In this document: positions 26,216-34,947 of the stretch, one piece after another | Numbering within the stretch: the first letter of the stretch is position 1 | How the letters are laid out: the number at the start of each line of letters is the position of its first letter | Assembly: GCA_002070185.1 (NCBI GenBank) | Contig: MWCT01000004.1 | Location: 1 to 64,000 of the forward strand | Source: a candidate division BRC1 bacterium ADurb.Bin183 | GTDB taxonomy: Bacteria > Sumerlaeota > Sumerlaeia > MWCT01 | DNA: 64,000 nucleotides | Direction of reading: 5' to 3' | Made by a program: the position numbers and the translations under genes | Notes under the pieces: generated by a model | Database searches by the model: none | What the model was told of the DNA's origin: nothing | What the model saw: only the letters and a program-made list of their open reading frames with translations

Positions 26216-27718
26216 ATGATACGGCGAAGAGAATGGTTATATGCGGCGGGAATTTTCGGGCTCGCCGCGATTTTTCGTCTGGCGGAGCTGCCGCGCATAC
26301 CGCCGGGTTTGTGGTATGACGAGGCGCGGAATTTGTGGCAGATTTCTGCGATTCTTGAATGCGGCGAGTTTCGCTGGGATTTTTTTGTGGGGGAACCGCT
26401 TTATGCCATCTTTGCTATTCCAACGTGTCTGGCGGTTGGTCTGACTCCCTTTGGGTTGAGGCTGGCATCCGCGGCGGCGGGGATGTTAACGATACCGGCG
26501 GCATGGGCGGCTTTGCGGCTGATTTGGGGGCGCAAGACGGCGCTACTGGGCGCGCTGCTGTTAGCAATATTGCCTTGGCATGTGATTTTTTCACGAATAG
26601 GATTCAGGGCGATTACGTTTCCGCTTTTTCTTTTTTTAACCTTGTGGGCGTTTGAGATGTGCGTTCGGCGGGGCAAGCGGTGGGCGCAGGCGGCGTTTGC
26701 GCTAGCTCTTGGTCTTGGTTTTCACTCATACATTCCTTTCAAACTAATGTTTTTAATTTTGCCGATTTACGGATATTTTAAATGGCGCAAGCAGCCTTTG
26801 CTTTTTAGAAAAATGTTTCATCCGGTTTGGAGTCCGCTGGCGACGGGTCTGCTTTGCCTTTTGGTTTTGCCATTCCTTATGCCTTTTGGCGGACGGGCGG
26901 ATGCGGTGAATGTGCGGATTTATCAGGAGGAGAATCTTTCGCGCGGGATGCTTTTTACGTTGGATGGACCGTTTGCGAATTTGCTGAAGGTTCTGGGGAT
27001 GTTTATATGGAAGGGGGATGCGATACCGAGGCACAACACGCCGGGCGCGGCGCAGATACCGAGATTTTTATTTCCGTTTCTCGTTATTGGGGCGGCGCTT
27101 TCGCTACGAAATCTGAAGCAATCGCGCAATGTGCTTTTGATATGTTCGATGGTTTTCTTTTTATTGCCGTCCGTGATATCGCTTTCGGCGCCGCATGCCA
27201 TACGGACACTGGGCGCGCTGTTTCCGGTTTGCGTTTTTCTGGCGAGAGGATTGCGCTGGACGCATCTTTTTTTGAAGAGGCGATTCAAGGGGCAAGGGTT
27301 GGATTTTGCTGCTGCGTGTTTTATTATCTTCACAATTATTTTTTGCGGCTGGCAGTATTTTATTTCCTATGGGAGGCACCCGCTTGTAAGGGAACATTTT
27401 CAGGGTATTTATGCGGAGACTGCGGAATATTTGATGCGGGAGTTGCCGGCTGATGCCGTCATCTGGCACGAGCCTTTTGCCTATGGCAGGCTTTCTTTTG
27501 AATTTCTGACGCGGAAACGGGGCGCCCGTGTGAGAACGATTGAAAATGCGGATGATGTGGCGCGTATAGGGGAAGGCGACACGCCGTGTTATGCGCTTTT
27601 TATTGGGCGGGAACGGTTTGGAGGCGAGTTCCTTGCCGCTTATCCCGAAGCGGAGCGCGTGCGCATTTTCAAATCGCCGGACGGCGCGCCTGAGGCGGTT
27701 CTTTTCAGGGTAAAGTAA
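26216..27718 (+). CDS. GT39-type membrane glycosyltransferase
   Basis: 500 aa with about ten to twelve hydrophobic segments. The first periplasmic loop carries an acidic pair in GLWYDEARNLWQIS, the catalytic Asp/Glu position in ArnT/PMT-like enzymes. After the membrane core (PWHVIFSRIGFRAITFPLF) there is a soluble C-terminal portion (about residues 395-500). It overlaps the methyltransferase stop-to-start by one base (TAATG), so both are probably translated together. Role: transfer of a sugar from a polyprenyl-linked donor to protein or lipid at the outer face of the inner membrane; exact acceptor unknown. Confidence 0.82.
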   Translation: MIRRREWLYAAGIFGLAAIFRLAELPRIPPGLWYDEARNLWQISAILECGEFRWDFFVGEPLYAIFAIPTCLAVGLTPFGLRLASAAAGMLTIPAAWAALRLIWGRKTALLGALLLAILPWHVIFSRIGFRAITFPLFLFLTLWAFEMCVRRGKRWAQAAFALALGLGFHSYIPFKLMFLILPIYGYFKWRKQPLLFRKMFHPVWSPLATGLLCLLVLPFLMPFGGRADAVNVRIYQEENLSRGMLFTLDGPFANLLKVLGMFIWKGDAIPRHNTPGAAQIPRFLFPFLVIGAALSLRNLKQSRNVLLICSMVFFLLPSVISLSAPHAIRTLGALFPVCVFLARGLRWTHLFLKRRFKGQGLDFAAACFIIFTIIFCGWQYFISYGRHPLVREHFQGIYAETAEYLMRELPADAVIWHEPFAYGRLSFEFLTRKRGARVRTIENADDVARIGEGDTPCYALFIGRERFGGEFLAAYPEAERVRIFKSPDGAPEAVLFRVK

Positions 27719-28332
27719 TGAACAAACCTCGCAATAAATTGAACGGTGTCATCTCTTACTTTGAGCGGCAGGCTGAGCGTTATCAGGAAAAATGCGAAGG
27801 CAGCGTTTGGCGAGATTTGCGCCGTCGGGAGATGGAGGCGTGCATGGCTCTTTTGGAACCGCAGCGCGAGGATTTTATTCTTGATGCCGGTTGTGGGGCG
27901 GGCTTTTATTCGCGCGTTCTTTTAATGCGAGGAGTGGGGCGGGTTTGGGCGGCGGACGCCTCCCCTGCCATGGCGGCGCAGGCGGAGAAATCGGGCGTGG
28001 AAAAGGCATTGGTCGGGGATTTGAGCGATATGCGTTTCGGCACAGTATTCGATAAGATTCTGAGCGCCGGGATGCTGGAGTTCGTTGACTCGCCAAAAAA
28101 CGCGATTGCGAATCTGGCGCGGCATTTGAAACAGGGCGGCAGACTTGTTCTGCTTGTTCCGCGGCAATGTCTTGTAGGTTACTTATACTATGCTTTTCAC
28201 AAATTGCATAAATTAGATATACATCTTTATGAGGAAAGCGAAATTGAACAGCTGTGTTGCACGGCGGGAATGCGCTTGATTCAAAAGCAACGCGTTGGAT
28301 TCACTGTCGCCATGAGATTTGAAAAATTCTGA
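27718..28332 (+). CDS. Class I SAM-dependent methyltransferase
   Basis: 204 aa. The SAM-binding motif I is FILDAGCGAGFYSRVLL (about residues 57-73), with motif II at VWAADASPAMAAQA and a post-I loop at DKILSAGMLEFVD. The C-terminal part LIQKQRVGFTVAMRFEKF is short and lacks an obvious substrate domain. It is coupled to the upstream GT39 gene through a one-base overlap, which suggests modification of the same glycan or lipid product. It ends 99 bp from a convergent GT39 gene. Substrate unknown. Confidence 0.86.
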   Translation: MNKPRNKLNGVISYFERQAERYQEKCEGSVWRDLRRREMEACMALLEPQREDFILDAGCGAGFYSRVLLMRGVGRVWAADASPAMAAQAEKSGVEKALVGDLSDMRFGTVFDKILSAGMLEFVDSPKNAIANLARHLKQGGRLVLLVPRQCLVGYLYYAFHKLHKLDIHLYEESEIEQLCCTAGMRLIQKQRVGFTVAMRFEKF

Positions 28333-28431
28333 GCAAAAAATATTATACGCCTTTATGAGCGCCGGGCTTGGAAATTCAAGCCTTGCAATTGTAATTCTGA
28401 GGAAGCAGCCGCCCGACTGATATGAAAAGGA

Positions 28432-30183
28432 TTAACGCTGCCAAGGGGGGATGAGGAGGGGCATGTGTTTTATCCAGAAATTGATGAGAGGGGCGTTGTC
28501 GAGAGGGGGCGGCGAGGCGTCTTCGGAAATTTGGATGAGCGCCAGATTGACGTCGTAGAGTTTTTTTGATTTGATTATTTGCTCGGGTTTGAATGGCAGG
28601 TCTTTATCCTTATCCTCATATAAAAGAATATAGCGGTTGGCGGGGAGGCGGGGATTTTTCCATGCGTCGGCGTTCTGTGTAATATTCCAATCGAGGGTCG
28701 CCTCGCCGCGCGTCCATGTGTAAACACCCATCGAAAAAACCTTTGTATAAAAATCTTCTGCGTTCATTTTGAAGTCATAGATGAGGGCGTTAGCCGCTTT
28801 TTGCATTTCGCGCTGATTGGGGCAGAAGCCGTTATAGGGCAGCGCCTTGCCCGAATCGCGCATGAGGTCAATGTGGTATTTGCCGAAGGCTGCCTGTCCG
28901 ACGAGGAGGATGGCGATGAGGGCACAGAGCAAGGCGGCGGGGATGAAGGCGCGGCGTTTTTGAAAATAGTCCATAATCGCGGCGACGCCGAGTCCCATCG
29001 TTATGAATGTGGCGGGATAGGCGATGATGAAATAGCGCATGGCGATGGCAGCGTGTTTGCTGGGCGTGTCGGCCTGTTGCAGGTTAAAGAAGGAAAGCAG
29101 CAGCCACGGGATAAATTGCCAGAGGACGAGAAATCTATAGACCCAACGGTTCGGGGCGTCATGTATGCGCGCGAGGGCATCATCTAATTTGCCGAAATTA
29201 AATCCGCGCAGAAGCGCCGCGCCGAAGCCGAGCATCCAAAGGATGAATTGCAGCCAGCCGATTTTTTCAAGGAGGCGAATCCAGCGAGGAACTGCGCGCC
29301 CGACGCTTTCGAGATATTCTCGGACAAAGCCGAGATAGACCAATCCCATGCGCTCTTCCCTTTCGCGATATGTGAAACGCAGATGGTGCGAGAAGACAAT
29401 GCTGGCGTTAGGGTTAAAGCGATAGTGGCTGTGTTTTTCTTTGCCAGCACGGGGAGATTCGACAACATCTTTGACGTTTTGTAAATCTGTTTTGATGCTT
29501 CCGATAACAGGGGGGATAATGAAAATGACGAAGATGGCAGCACTGGCAAGCCAGACTTTGGGGCTGATGCGCGCCCGTTTGAGAAATATCGCCAGAATCA
29601 AAAATGGCAGAAGTACAAAGGCAGAAAAGTGTATATTGAATCCCAAAAAAAAGCTGAAAACGCTCAGGACAACTCCCCATTCTTTATCTTTCATCGCAAG
29701 GAGGCTGATACCCCAGAAGAAAAGGAGCGCCGTGAGCGGGAGGAAAACGGGATTCCAGTAGAAGCGGATCTGGCTGATTTCCAACGGGAAACAGGCATAG
29801 AAGGCGCTGGCGAAAAGCGCGGCTTTGGCGCCGAGGCATCGCCGCGTAAAGATGTATGTCATGAAGATGGTGAAGAGGTTATAGAGGGCGATGAAGAGGG
29901 CGACGGAATAAGTTGTGCATTTTATGGCGAGAGGGATGGCATAGATGACATAGACGAATGGACCGAAGGTTCGCCCGCCATATTGAATTTCGGAGCCCCA
30001 GAGGGGGATGTCCCGCAAATTTAGGAGGCACTGGGAGCGATAGAGGTCGCGGGCGGCGTGGAAGCTGAAATAACCGACGTCGCAATCGCGGATTCTGAGC
30101 CATGCGGCAATGGCAAGAATCGCGAACAGGAGGAGCATCTCCCCCTTTGATTTTTTCAATTCGCGCAGGGTTTGAAAAAACAA
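28432..30183 (-). CDS. GT39-like polytopic membrane glycosyltransferase
   Basis: 583 aa, about eleven hydrophobic segments. The first extracytoplasmic loop has FSFHAARDLYRSQCLLN and GGRTFGPFVYVIYAIP, the position that carries the acidic catalytic residues in GT39 proteins; here the Asp of AARDL is the likely candidate rather than a DE pair. An internal RFYWNPVFLPLTALLFFWG and a C-terminal periplasmic domain (about 440-583) follow. It is divergent from the secreted propeller gene and convergent with the methyltransferase. Family membership is good; function inferred only as surface glycosylation. Confidence 0.78.
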   Translation of the reverse strand: MFFQTLRELKKSKGEMLLLFAILAIAAWLRIRDCDVGYFSFHAARDLYRSQCLLNLRDIPLWGSEIQYGGRTFGPFVYVIYAIPLAIKCTTYSVALFIALYNLFTIFMTYIFTRRCLGAKAALFASAFYACFPLEISQIRFYWNPVFLPLTALLFFWGISLLAMKDKEWGVVLSVFSFFLGFNIHFSAFVLLPFLILAIFLKRARISPKVWLASAAIFVIFIIPPVIGSIKTDLQNVKDVVESPRAGKEKHSHYRFNPNASIVFSHHLRFTYREREERMGLVYLGFVREYLESVGRAVPRWIRLLEKIGWLQFILWMLGFGAALLRGFNFGKLDDALARIHDAPNRWVYRFLVLWQFIPWLLLSFFNLQQADTPSKHAAIAMRYFIIAYPATFITMGLGVAAIMDYFQKRRAFIPAALLCALIAILLVGQAAFGKYHIDLMRDSGKALPYNGFCPNQREMQKAANALIYDFKMNAEDFYTKVFSMGVYTWTRGEATLDWNITQNADAWKNPRLPANRYILLYEDKDKDLPFKPEQIIKSKKLYDVNLALIQISEDASPPPLDNAPLINFWIKHMPLLIPPWQR

Positions 30184-30325
30184 AGACCGCCGTCCGTTTT
30201 ATTTACAATTAAAACCTGCATTAGATACCCATTCAAGGGGTCGGCGTCAACTCGGAATTTTTTTTTAATATTTAGCGTTGACGCGCGCGAGTCTTATTCA
30301 TTAAGGGAAAAATCATAATGACTAA

Positions 30326-30331
30326 AGGAGG
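30326..30331 (+). promoter_or_regulatory. Ribosome-binding site that decides the start
   Basis: A perfect AGGAGG lies 10 bases before ATG 30342 and just after an earlier in-frame ATG (30318), so it can only serve the second ATG. That ATG also opens the signal peptide, which fixes the start of the following gene. Confidence 0.8.
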
Positions 30332-30341
30332 CAAAGGAATC

Positions 30342-31334
30342 ATGCGAGGTTTTTTCAGGTTGTTATTTATGGTTCTGGCGGCTGCCGCAGGGATGTTTTT
30401 GATTGCGGGAGTCCATGCGCAAAATGCCTATTTTGCCATCGAGGGCAAGCTTGTTGAGGTGGGCGAAAAGACAAAAGAAACAAAGGCTCTCAAACTTGCC
30501 GCAGATGTGGGAGAATATTTTGGGCGGATGGCTGACGGCGGTCTTGTTGTTGGATTGGGCGCGATGACCATTGAGAAGGGATATGACATCAAAAAGGGAT
30601 ATACGCTTGCTATCGTTTCACCGCAGGGCGGGATAGAGCGGGAGATTGCATCGGATGTGATTCGAGCGTATCCAAGCGCCGCAGCGGATGCGATTGCGTT
30701 TTTAGATATTCAGCATGACCCATGGATTTTTCAGAATGGCAAGGCGGAGCGTCTGCCAATCAGCCATAAGGTGATTCAGTTTGCATGGCTGCCGGATGGC
30801 TCCGGATTTGTTTATACGGGCAAGCCATCTGATTGGTCTCCGGTGAAGATTAATAATCCGGAAAATACTGAGGAGTTCATGAGGCTTGCCAATTCAGATT
30901 TATTTCTTTATAAACTGGCGGATGGGGCAACAACTCAGTTGACGGACCACCCGCGGGAGGATTGGAATCCGGCTATTTCGCCCGACGGGAAAACGGTTTT
31001 ATTTCAATCCAGCCGCATTAGTTATTCTTGTTTTTGGAAAGTGAACATTGACGGGACGGGATTGGCGCAGGTGACGTTTCCGAAGCCGGGATTCAAGTAT
31101 GAGGAAAATGTGCCGATTGCCTATACTGACCAGCTTTTCTGGAACGGCGCAACAAACAGCATCATTTATGGAACAAGCACGCCGGAGAGTGTGAAGGAGA
31201 TTCGGCAGATGAGCCCGGACGGCGCTGGGGCGCTGTTGCTGGGAACAGGCGCAAAGCCCCAGATTTATAACAAGGGCGAAAGCGTCGCCTTTCTGGCGGA
31301 CAAAAATGAAATCAAGACCCTTTCATTGAAATAA
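30342..31334 (+). CDS. Secreted TolB/WD40-like beta-propeller protein
   Basis: 330 aa from ATG 30342, with signal peptide MRGFFRLLFMVLAAAAG... cleaved near VHAQ. The mature part shows repeated propeller blades; the best is LTDHPREDWNPAISPDG followed by KTVLFQSSR, the TolB/PD40 pattern. Others are IQFAWLPDGSGFVYTG and IYGTSTPESVKEIRQMSPDG. It probably binds a partner in the periplasm rather than acting as an enzyme. True TolB lies in a Tol-Pal operon, which is absent here, so this is a paralogue of unknown role. An M23 peptidase gene follows after 18 bp and probably shares the transcript. Confidence 0.8.
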   Translation: MRGFFRLLFMVLAAAAGMFLIAGVHAQNAYFAIEGKLVEVGEKTKETKALKLAADVGEYFGRMADGGLVVGLGAMTIEKGYDIKKGYTLAIVSPQGGIEREIASDVIRAYPSAAADAIAFLDIQHDPWIFQNGKAERLPISHKVIQFAWLPDGSGFVYTGKPSDWSPVKINNPENTEEFMRLANSDLFLYKLADGATTQLTDHPREDWNPAISPDGKTVLFQSSRISYSCFWKVNIDGTGLAQVTFPKPGFKYEENVPIAYTDQLFWNGATNSIIYGTSTPESVKEIRQMSPDGAGALLLGTGAKPQIYNKGESVAFLADKNEIKTLSLK

Positions 31335-31352
31335 CAAGGGAGGAAATATAAG

Positions 31353-33359
31353 ATGAAAAAAATACTAATAATTGTTGTCCTTATAAATCTTGCGGCGATT
31401 GCGGGGGCGATTGCGGGACAGGCGTCGGAGCCTCCCGCCTTTCGCTGCCCATTTGACTCCTTTGAGAGTTATCCGATAACTTCCGCGTTTGACCTTGACC
31501 CTGGCGCATCGCAGGCAGATTGGACGGGTTGGAGTTCCGGTGACCCTACGTCTGGTTTTGGACATGCGTATAACGGGCATACTGGGACGGATTGGGGCTT
31601 GCCGACAGGCACCAATCTGGTTTCTGTTGCCAAGGGAACGGTGACAGCGTTGCGCGAAGGCGTTCCCAATGACGACCATAGTGACACGGGAAATTACCTT
31701 ATTCTTTCGCATACTGTGAGCGGCAAAAACTGGCAAAGCAAATATTGGCATCTATCGCAGAATTCAGTGATTCCGACGGTGGGCGCGATAGTGACCAAGG
31801 GGCAGAGCATTGCGCAATCGGACAATACGGGCAATTCCACCGGACCGCATCTTCATTTTGCGTTATCTTGCACCTCCGCCAGCGGCAACGATTCGTGTCC
31901 TATTTATCACGGTTGGTTTGAGGAGCATGAATGGTATTACGGGAACACGCGCCCCTGCCTTATTTATCTCAAAAGCAACACGGATTCTCTGAACTGTCGC
32001 CGAGGCAATTCGACATCCTATGACATTGTGACGCAAGTGGCGGAGGGGGCAATGTTTGTCTGTTCTCAGCATAACAACTGGTATCGTATTTTTGCTCCGA
32101 TGCCGCCTGCGCGGGCTTATGAGAGCCGACAAAACAGCGGTTTGCCGGCGGCGGGATATACAGAGAGCGGAACGTGGGCAAATGGCGCGGATAAATCAAG
32201 CGTTGCCGATGCGGCGGGGGATGCGAATTATGTGGCGCTTGCGGGAGCCGGTTCGCGTTATTCCACCTTTGCCGCAACAGGCGATTCGGATTCGGCGACC
32301 TTTACTTGGACGGCGCCGCAGCGCGGGAACTACAGCATCTATGCCACATGGCCCTCGAATGCCAATGCGAAGAATGTGACTTATCGCGTGACTGATTTGA
32401 ACGGTTCGCAGGATATCAAGATAACGCAAAAGGGCAATTATGGGCAGGGCGGAACCGGAACACATGCCAATCCCTATATCATTGAAACCAACCCTTATGT
32501 GGCAAATCACACAACGGTCGGCGGGGATGACATATGGAATTCGTATTCGCCGGAAGGCGCAGGATTGCCCGAAAACGGACCGGAACGCATTTATAAATTT
32601 ACGATTGAAACAGCGACAAGTTTGAATGTTGAGGTGGCTCATACAGGCTATCCGACAAAAGATGTGGACATTCATCTTCTTTACAGTTTGAGCAATACGG
32701 ACTGCCAAGCCCGCAGCGATTGGGAATTGAGCGTAAGCTCGCTTCCGCCGGGCACGTATTATATTGCTATAGATAGTTATGGCACAGATAATTCTGGGGC
32801 GACGGATTATACGATAACAGTGACTTTTGGCGAAAGCGAACCTTTTGCTAATAAATGGGTGAAGATTGGAGATTTCACGTATGCCAATGGCGGAACGGGA
32901 ACGGTTCAAATCCTTGAAAGCAGCGTGGATGGAAAGGTGAACTCATCCTTGGAAGGACGCGTTTATGCGGATGCTATCAAGGTTGTGCCGACAATTACTT
33001 ACCGCTCCGTTTGGGCAAGCGATGCATATCTGACCCGCGTTAATTCAAGCACAACTCCGCTTGCATGCGTCGGGATTTTAGCGGATCAGACCCCGGGGAA
33101 TGATTCGAGTGATATAAATCAATACAAAGAAGTTCCGATTTATGCGGATAAAGCGGCAGGGGCGGCAAATACATCCGCGATTGTGGGCAAGGCAGTTACA
33201 GGGCAGCGTTTTGTTTGTTCACAAAAATCCGGCGACTGGTATAAGATTTATCTGACGGCGGGATGCGGCGCTCCGGAAGGGTGGATTTACGGGGATAATC
33301 TTTTCATCTATAATAGCGCGGTTGTGCCTGTAGAGTTATCTGTGTTCTCGGCGGATTAA
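31353..33359 (+). CDS. Secreted M23 endopeptidase with SH3, golvesin-like and PPC domains
   Basis: 668 aa; signal peptide about residues 1-22. The LytM/M23 peptidase domain has Zn ligands H76 and D80 (GHTGTDWG) and H166-x-H168 (TGPHLHF), so it should be active on peptidoglycan. It is followed by an SH3-like segment (about 211-250). A golvesin/carbohydrate-binding-like module comes next, split in two (about 265-366 and 500-548). A PPC-like domain (about 369-495; SSLPPGTYYIAIDSYG) sits between the halves. A second SH3-like segment (about 555-655) ends in VPVELSVFSAD. AGGGAGG precedes the ATG. Probably a cell-wall hydrolase or remodelling enzyme. Confidence 0.85.
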   Translation: MKKILIIVVLINLAAIAGAIAGQASEPPAFRCPFDSFESYPITSAFDLDPGASQADWTGWSSGDPTSGFGHAYNGHTGTDWGLPTGTNLVSVAKGTVTALREGVPNDDHSDTGNYLILSHTVSGKNWQSKYWHLSQNSVIPTVGAIVTKGQSIAQSDNTGNSTGPHLHFALSCTSASGNDSCPIYHGWFEEHEWYYGNTRPCLIYLKSNTDSLNCRRGNSTSYDIVTQVAEGAMFVCSQHNNWYRIFAPMPPARAYESRQNSGLPAAGYTESGTWANGADKSSVADAAGDANYVALAGAGSRYSTFAATGDSDSATFTWTAPQRGNYSIYATWPSNANAKNVTYRVTDLNGSQDIKITQKGNYGQGGTGTHANPYIIETNPYVANHTTVGGDDIWNSYSPEGAGLPENGPERIYKFTIETATSLNVEVAHTGYPTKDVDIHLLYSLSNTDCQARSDWELSVSSLPPGTYYIAIDSYGTDNSGATDYTITVTFGESEPFANKWVKIGDFTYANGGTGTVQILESSVDGKVNSSLEGRVYADAIKVVPTITYRSVWASDAYLTRVNSSTTPLACVGILADQTPGNDSSDINQYKEVPIYADKAAGAANTSAIVGKAVTGQRFVCSQKSGDWYKIYLTAGCGAPEGWIYGDNLFIYNSAVVPVELSVFSAD

Positions 33360-33507
33360 TCGCGCTCGAGTTTTTTTGAGAATCAGGGCGGATTATCTCC
33401 TTAATGATAAAAAGTTAAAAAAAAGCGCATCGGAGATTTTATATTCTCGGGTTAAAAGCGGTTTATGAATTTTACAAATGAACCGCGTTGGGCATTTGAC
33501 AGGAAAT

Positions 33508-34041
33508 TTATTCTTTGCCGAAATCAAAGCCTTTGTCGAAGGCGAGGATATTGAGGTATTCGGTGCCTTTGGGGACGCTTGCCTTGATGGATTCGCGCAT
33601 CGCTTCGGGAGAGATGATGCCGGAGACGGCGGTCATATATCCGAGCATGACAAGGTTGAGGACGATGCGGCTTCCCATTTCTTCTGCCATGCGTGTGGCT
33701 GGGATGCTGTAAACGGAGCGGGGAAAATCCGCGGGATAATTAACGAGGTTTTTTTCGACGATGATTTTACCGTCGAGTTTTATTTCGCGAGCATATTTGT
33801 CAAACGCCTCCTGCGACATAAGGACCATGATATCGGGCGCAATAACATAAGGGAAGGATATTTTTTCATCGCCGACGATGACTTGCGCGGAGCATGAGCC
33901 GCCGCGGGCTTCGGGTCCGTAGCTGTGCGTGAGGGCGGCGTATTTTTTATCGTAAATAGCAGCTGCCTTTCCCAGAATGGCGCCGGCAAGGACAACGCCC
34001 TGTCCGCCGAAGCCTGCGATTTTAATTTCCCATTTTGACAT
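33508..34041 (-). CDS. korC: 2-Oxoacid:ferredoxin oxidoreductase, gamma subunit
   Basis: 177 aa gamma subunit of a pyruvate/2-oxoglutarate:ferredoxin oxidoreductase. The family opening IKIAGFGGQGVVLAGAILGKAA is intact, and GGSCSAQVIVGDEKISFPY and LDGKIIVEKNLV follow. It lies 51 bp downstream of korB on the same strand, the last gene of a sucC-sucD-korDABC run. The 2-oxoglutarate assignment rests on the neighbouring succinyl-CoA synthetase genes and the four-gene layout, not on a diagnostic residue here. Confidence 0.9.
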   Translation of the reverse strand: MSKWEIKIAGFGGQGVVLAGAILGKAAAIYDKKYAALTHSYGPEARGGSCSAQVIVGDEKISFPYVIAPDIMVLMSQEAFDKYAREIKLDGKIIVEKNLVNYPADFPRSVYSIPATRMAEEMGSRIVLNLVMLGYMTAVSGIISPEAMRESIKASVPKGTEYLNILAFDKGFDFGKE

Positions 34042-34092
34042 TTGATTTTCCTTTTAGAAAATATGGATGATGCGGACGGAGTAGCCGGTTTT

Positions 34093-34947
34093 TCAAACTC
34101 CTTTTTCTTCGCGGATACGTTGATAACGGTCATTCATGGCGTCGAGGTATGTGGGTCGCTCGATATCAAGGAATTTGCCCACGATGGTTTCTGTGCGAAA
34201 GCCGAGATTGATATCCGAAGGGATGGGGTGGTCTTTGATAACGCTGTGTTCTTTGAACCATTCCATATGAGTGATACCGTCGCGGAATTTATTGCGGCGT
34301 CCGTAGAGGGTCGGGCATTGGCTGATGATTTCCACAAATGAGAACCCTTTTTTTCGAAGCGCCTCCAGAATGGATTTTTTCATCTGACGCACGTGATATG
34401 TCGTCCATCGAGCGACATAAACAGCGCCGGCGGATTCAGCAAGTTTAGGAAGGTTGAAAGGCGCTTGATAGCTGCCCCATGGGGCAGTGCTGGTTTGCGC
34501 GCTGATGGGCGTTGTCGGTCCGTATTGTCCGCCGGTCATAGCATAGTTGAAGTTGTTCACGCAGATGACTGTGATGTCCATATTTTTTTGTGCGGCGTGA
34601 ATAAAGTGGTTTCCGCCGATGGCGATGAGGTCGCCGTCGCCGCTGAAGACCACAATCTTGAGTTCGGGGTTGGCGAGTTTGAGCCCTGTGGCAAAAGGGA
34701 TGGCGCGTCCGTGTGTGGTGTGAAATGAATCGAGATTTACATATCCGGCGACGCGTCCAGTGCAGCCGATACCGGAAACAACGCAGACCTTGTCGGGTTC
34801 AAAGCCGGCTTCATCCAAGGCGCGGATAAAGGCGTTAAGGGCGGTTCCAATGCCGCAACCGGGGCACCAGATGTGGGGGATACGCTCCATGCGGAGGTAT
34901 TTTTCAACCGGATTAACCGGTATGGGGTTTGATACTGCAACACTCAT
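34093..34947 (-). CDS. korB: 2-Oxoacid:ferredoxin oxidoreductase, beta (TPP) subunit
   Basis: 284 aa. The thiamine pyrophosphate/cluster opening is HIWCPGCGIGTALNAF, and the Mg-TPP motif is VFSGDGDLIAIGGNH with the following NNFNYAMTGGQYGPTTP. Its start overlaps the korA stop by 4 bp (ATGA). It binds TPP and, with KorA, decarboxylates the 2-oxoacid, passing electrons to ferredoxin. The short beta subunit with a separate alpha subunit and separate ferredoxin fits the KorABCD type rather than a single-chain pyruvate oxidoreductase. Confidence 0.93.
   Translation of the reverse strand: MSVAVSNPIPVNPVEKYLRMERIPHIWCPGCGIGTALNAFIRALDEAGFEPDKVCVVSGIGCTGRVAGYVNLDSFHTTHGRAIPFATGLKLANPELKIVVFSGDGDLIAIGGNHFIHAAQKNMDITVICVNNFNYAMTGGQYGPTTPISAQTSTAPWGSYQAPFNLPKLAESAGAVYVARWTTYHVRQMKKSILEALRKKGFSFVEIISQCPTLYGRRNKFRDGITHMEWFKEHSVIKDHPIPSDINLGFRTETIVGKFLDIERPTYLDAMNDRYQRIREEKGV

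Noticed and set aside
28365..28382. Hairpin GGCTTG / CAAGCC between convergent genes
   Set aside because: Only a 6-bp stem and no T run on either side, so not a convincing terminator.
30318..30341. Earlier ATG as start of the propeller gene
   Set aside because: A perfect AGGAGG lies after it and the second ATG opens the signal peptide.
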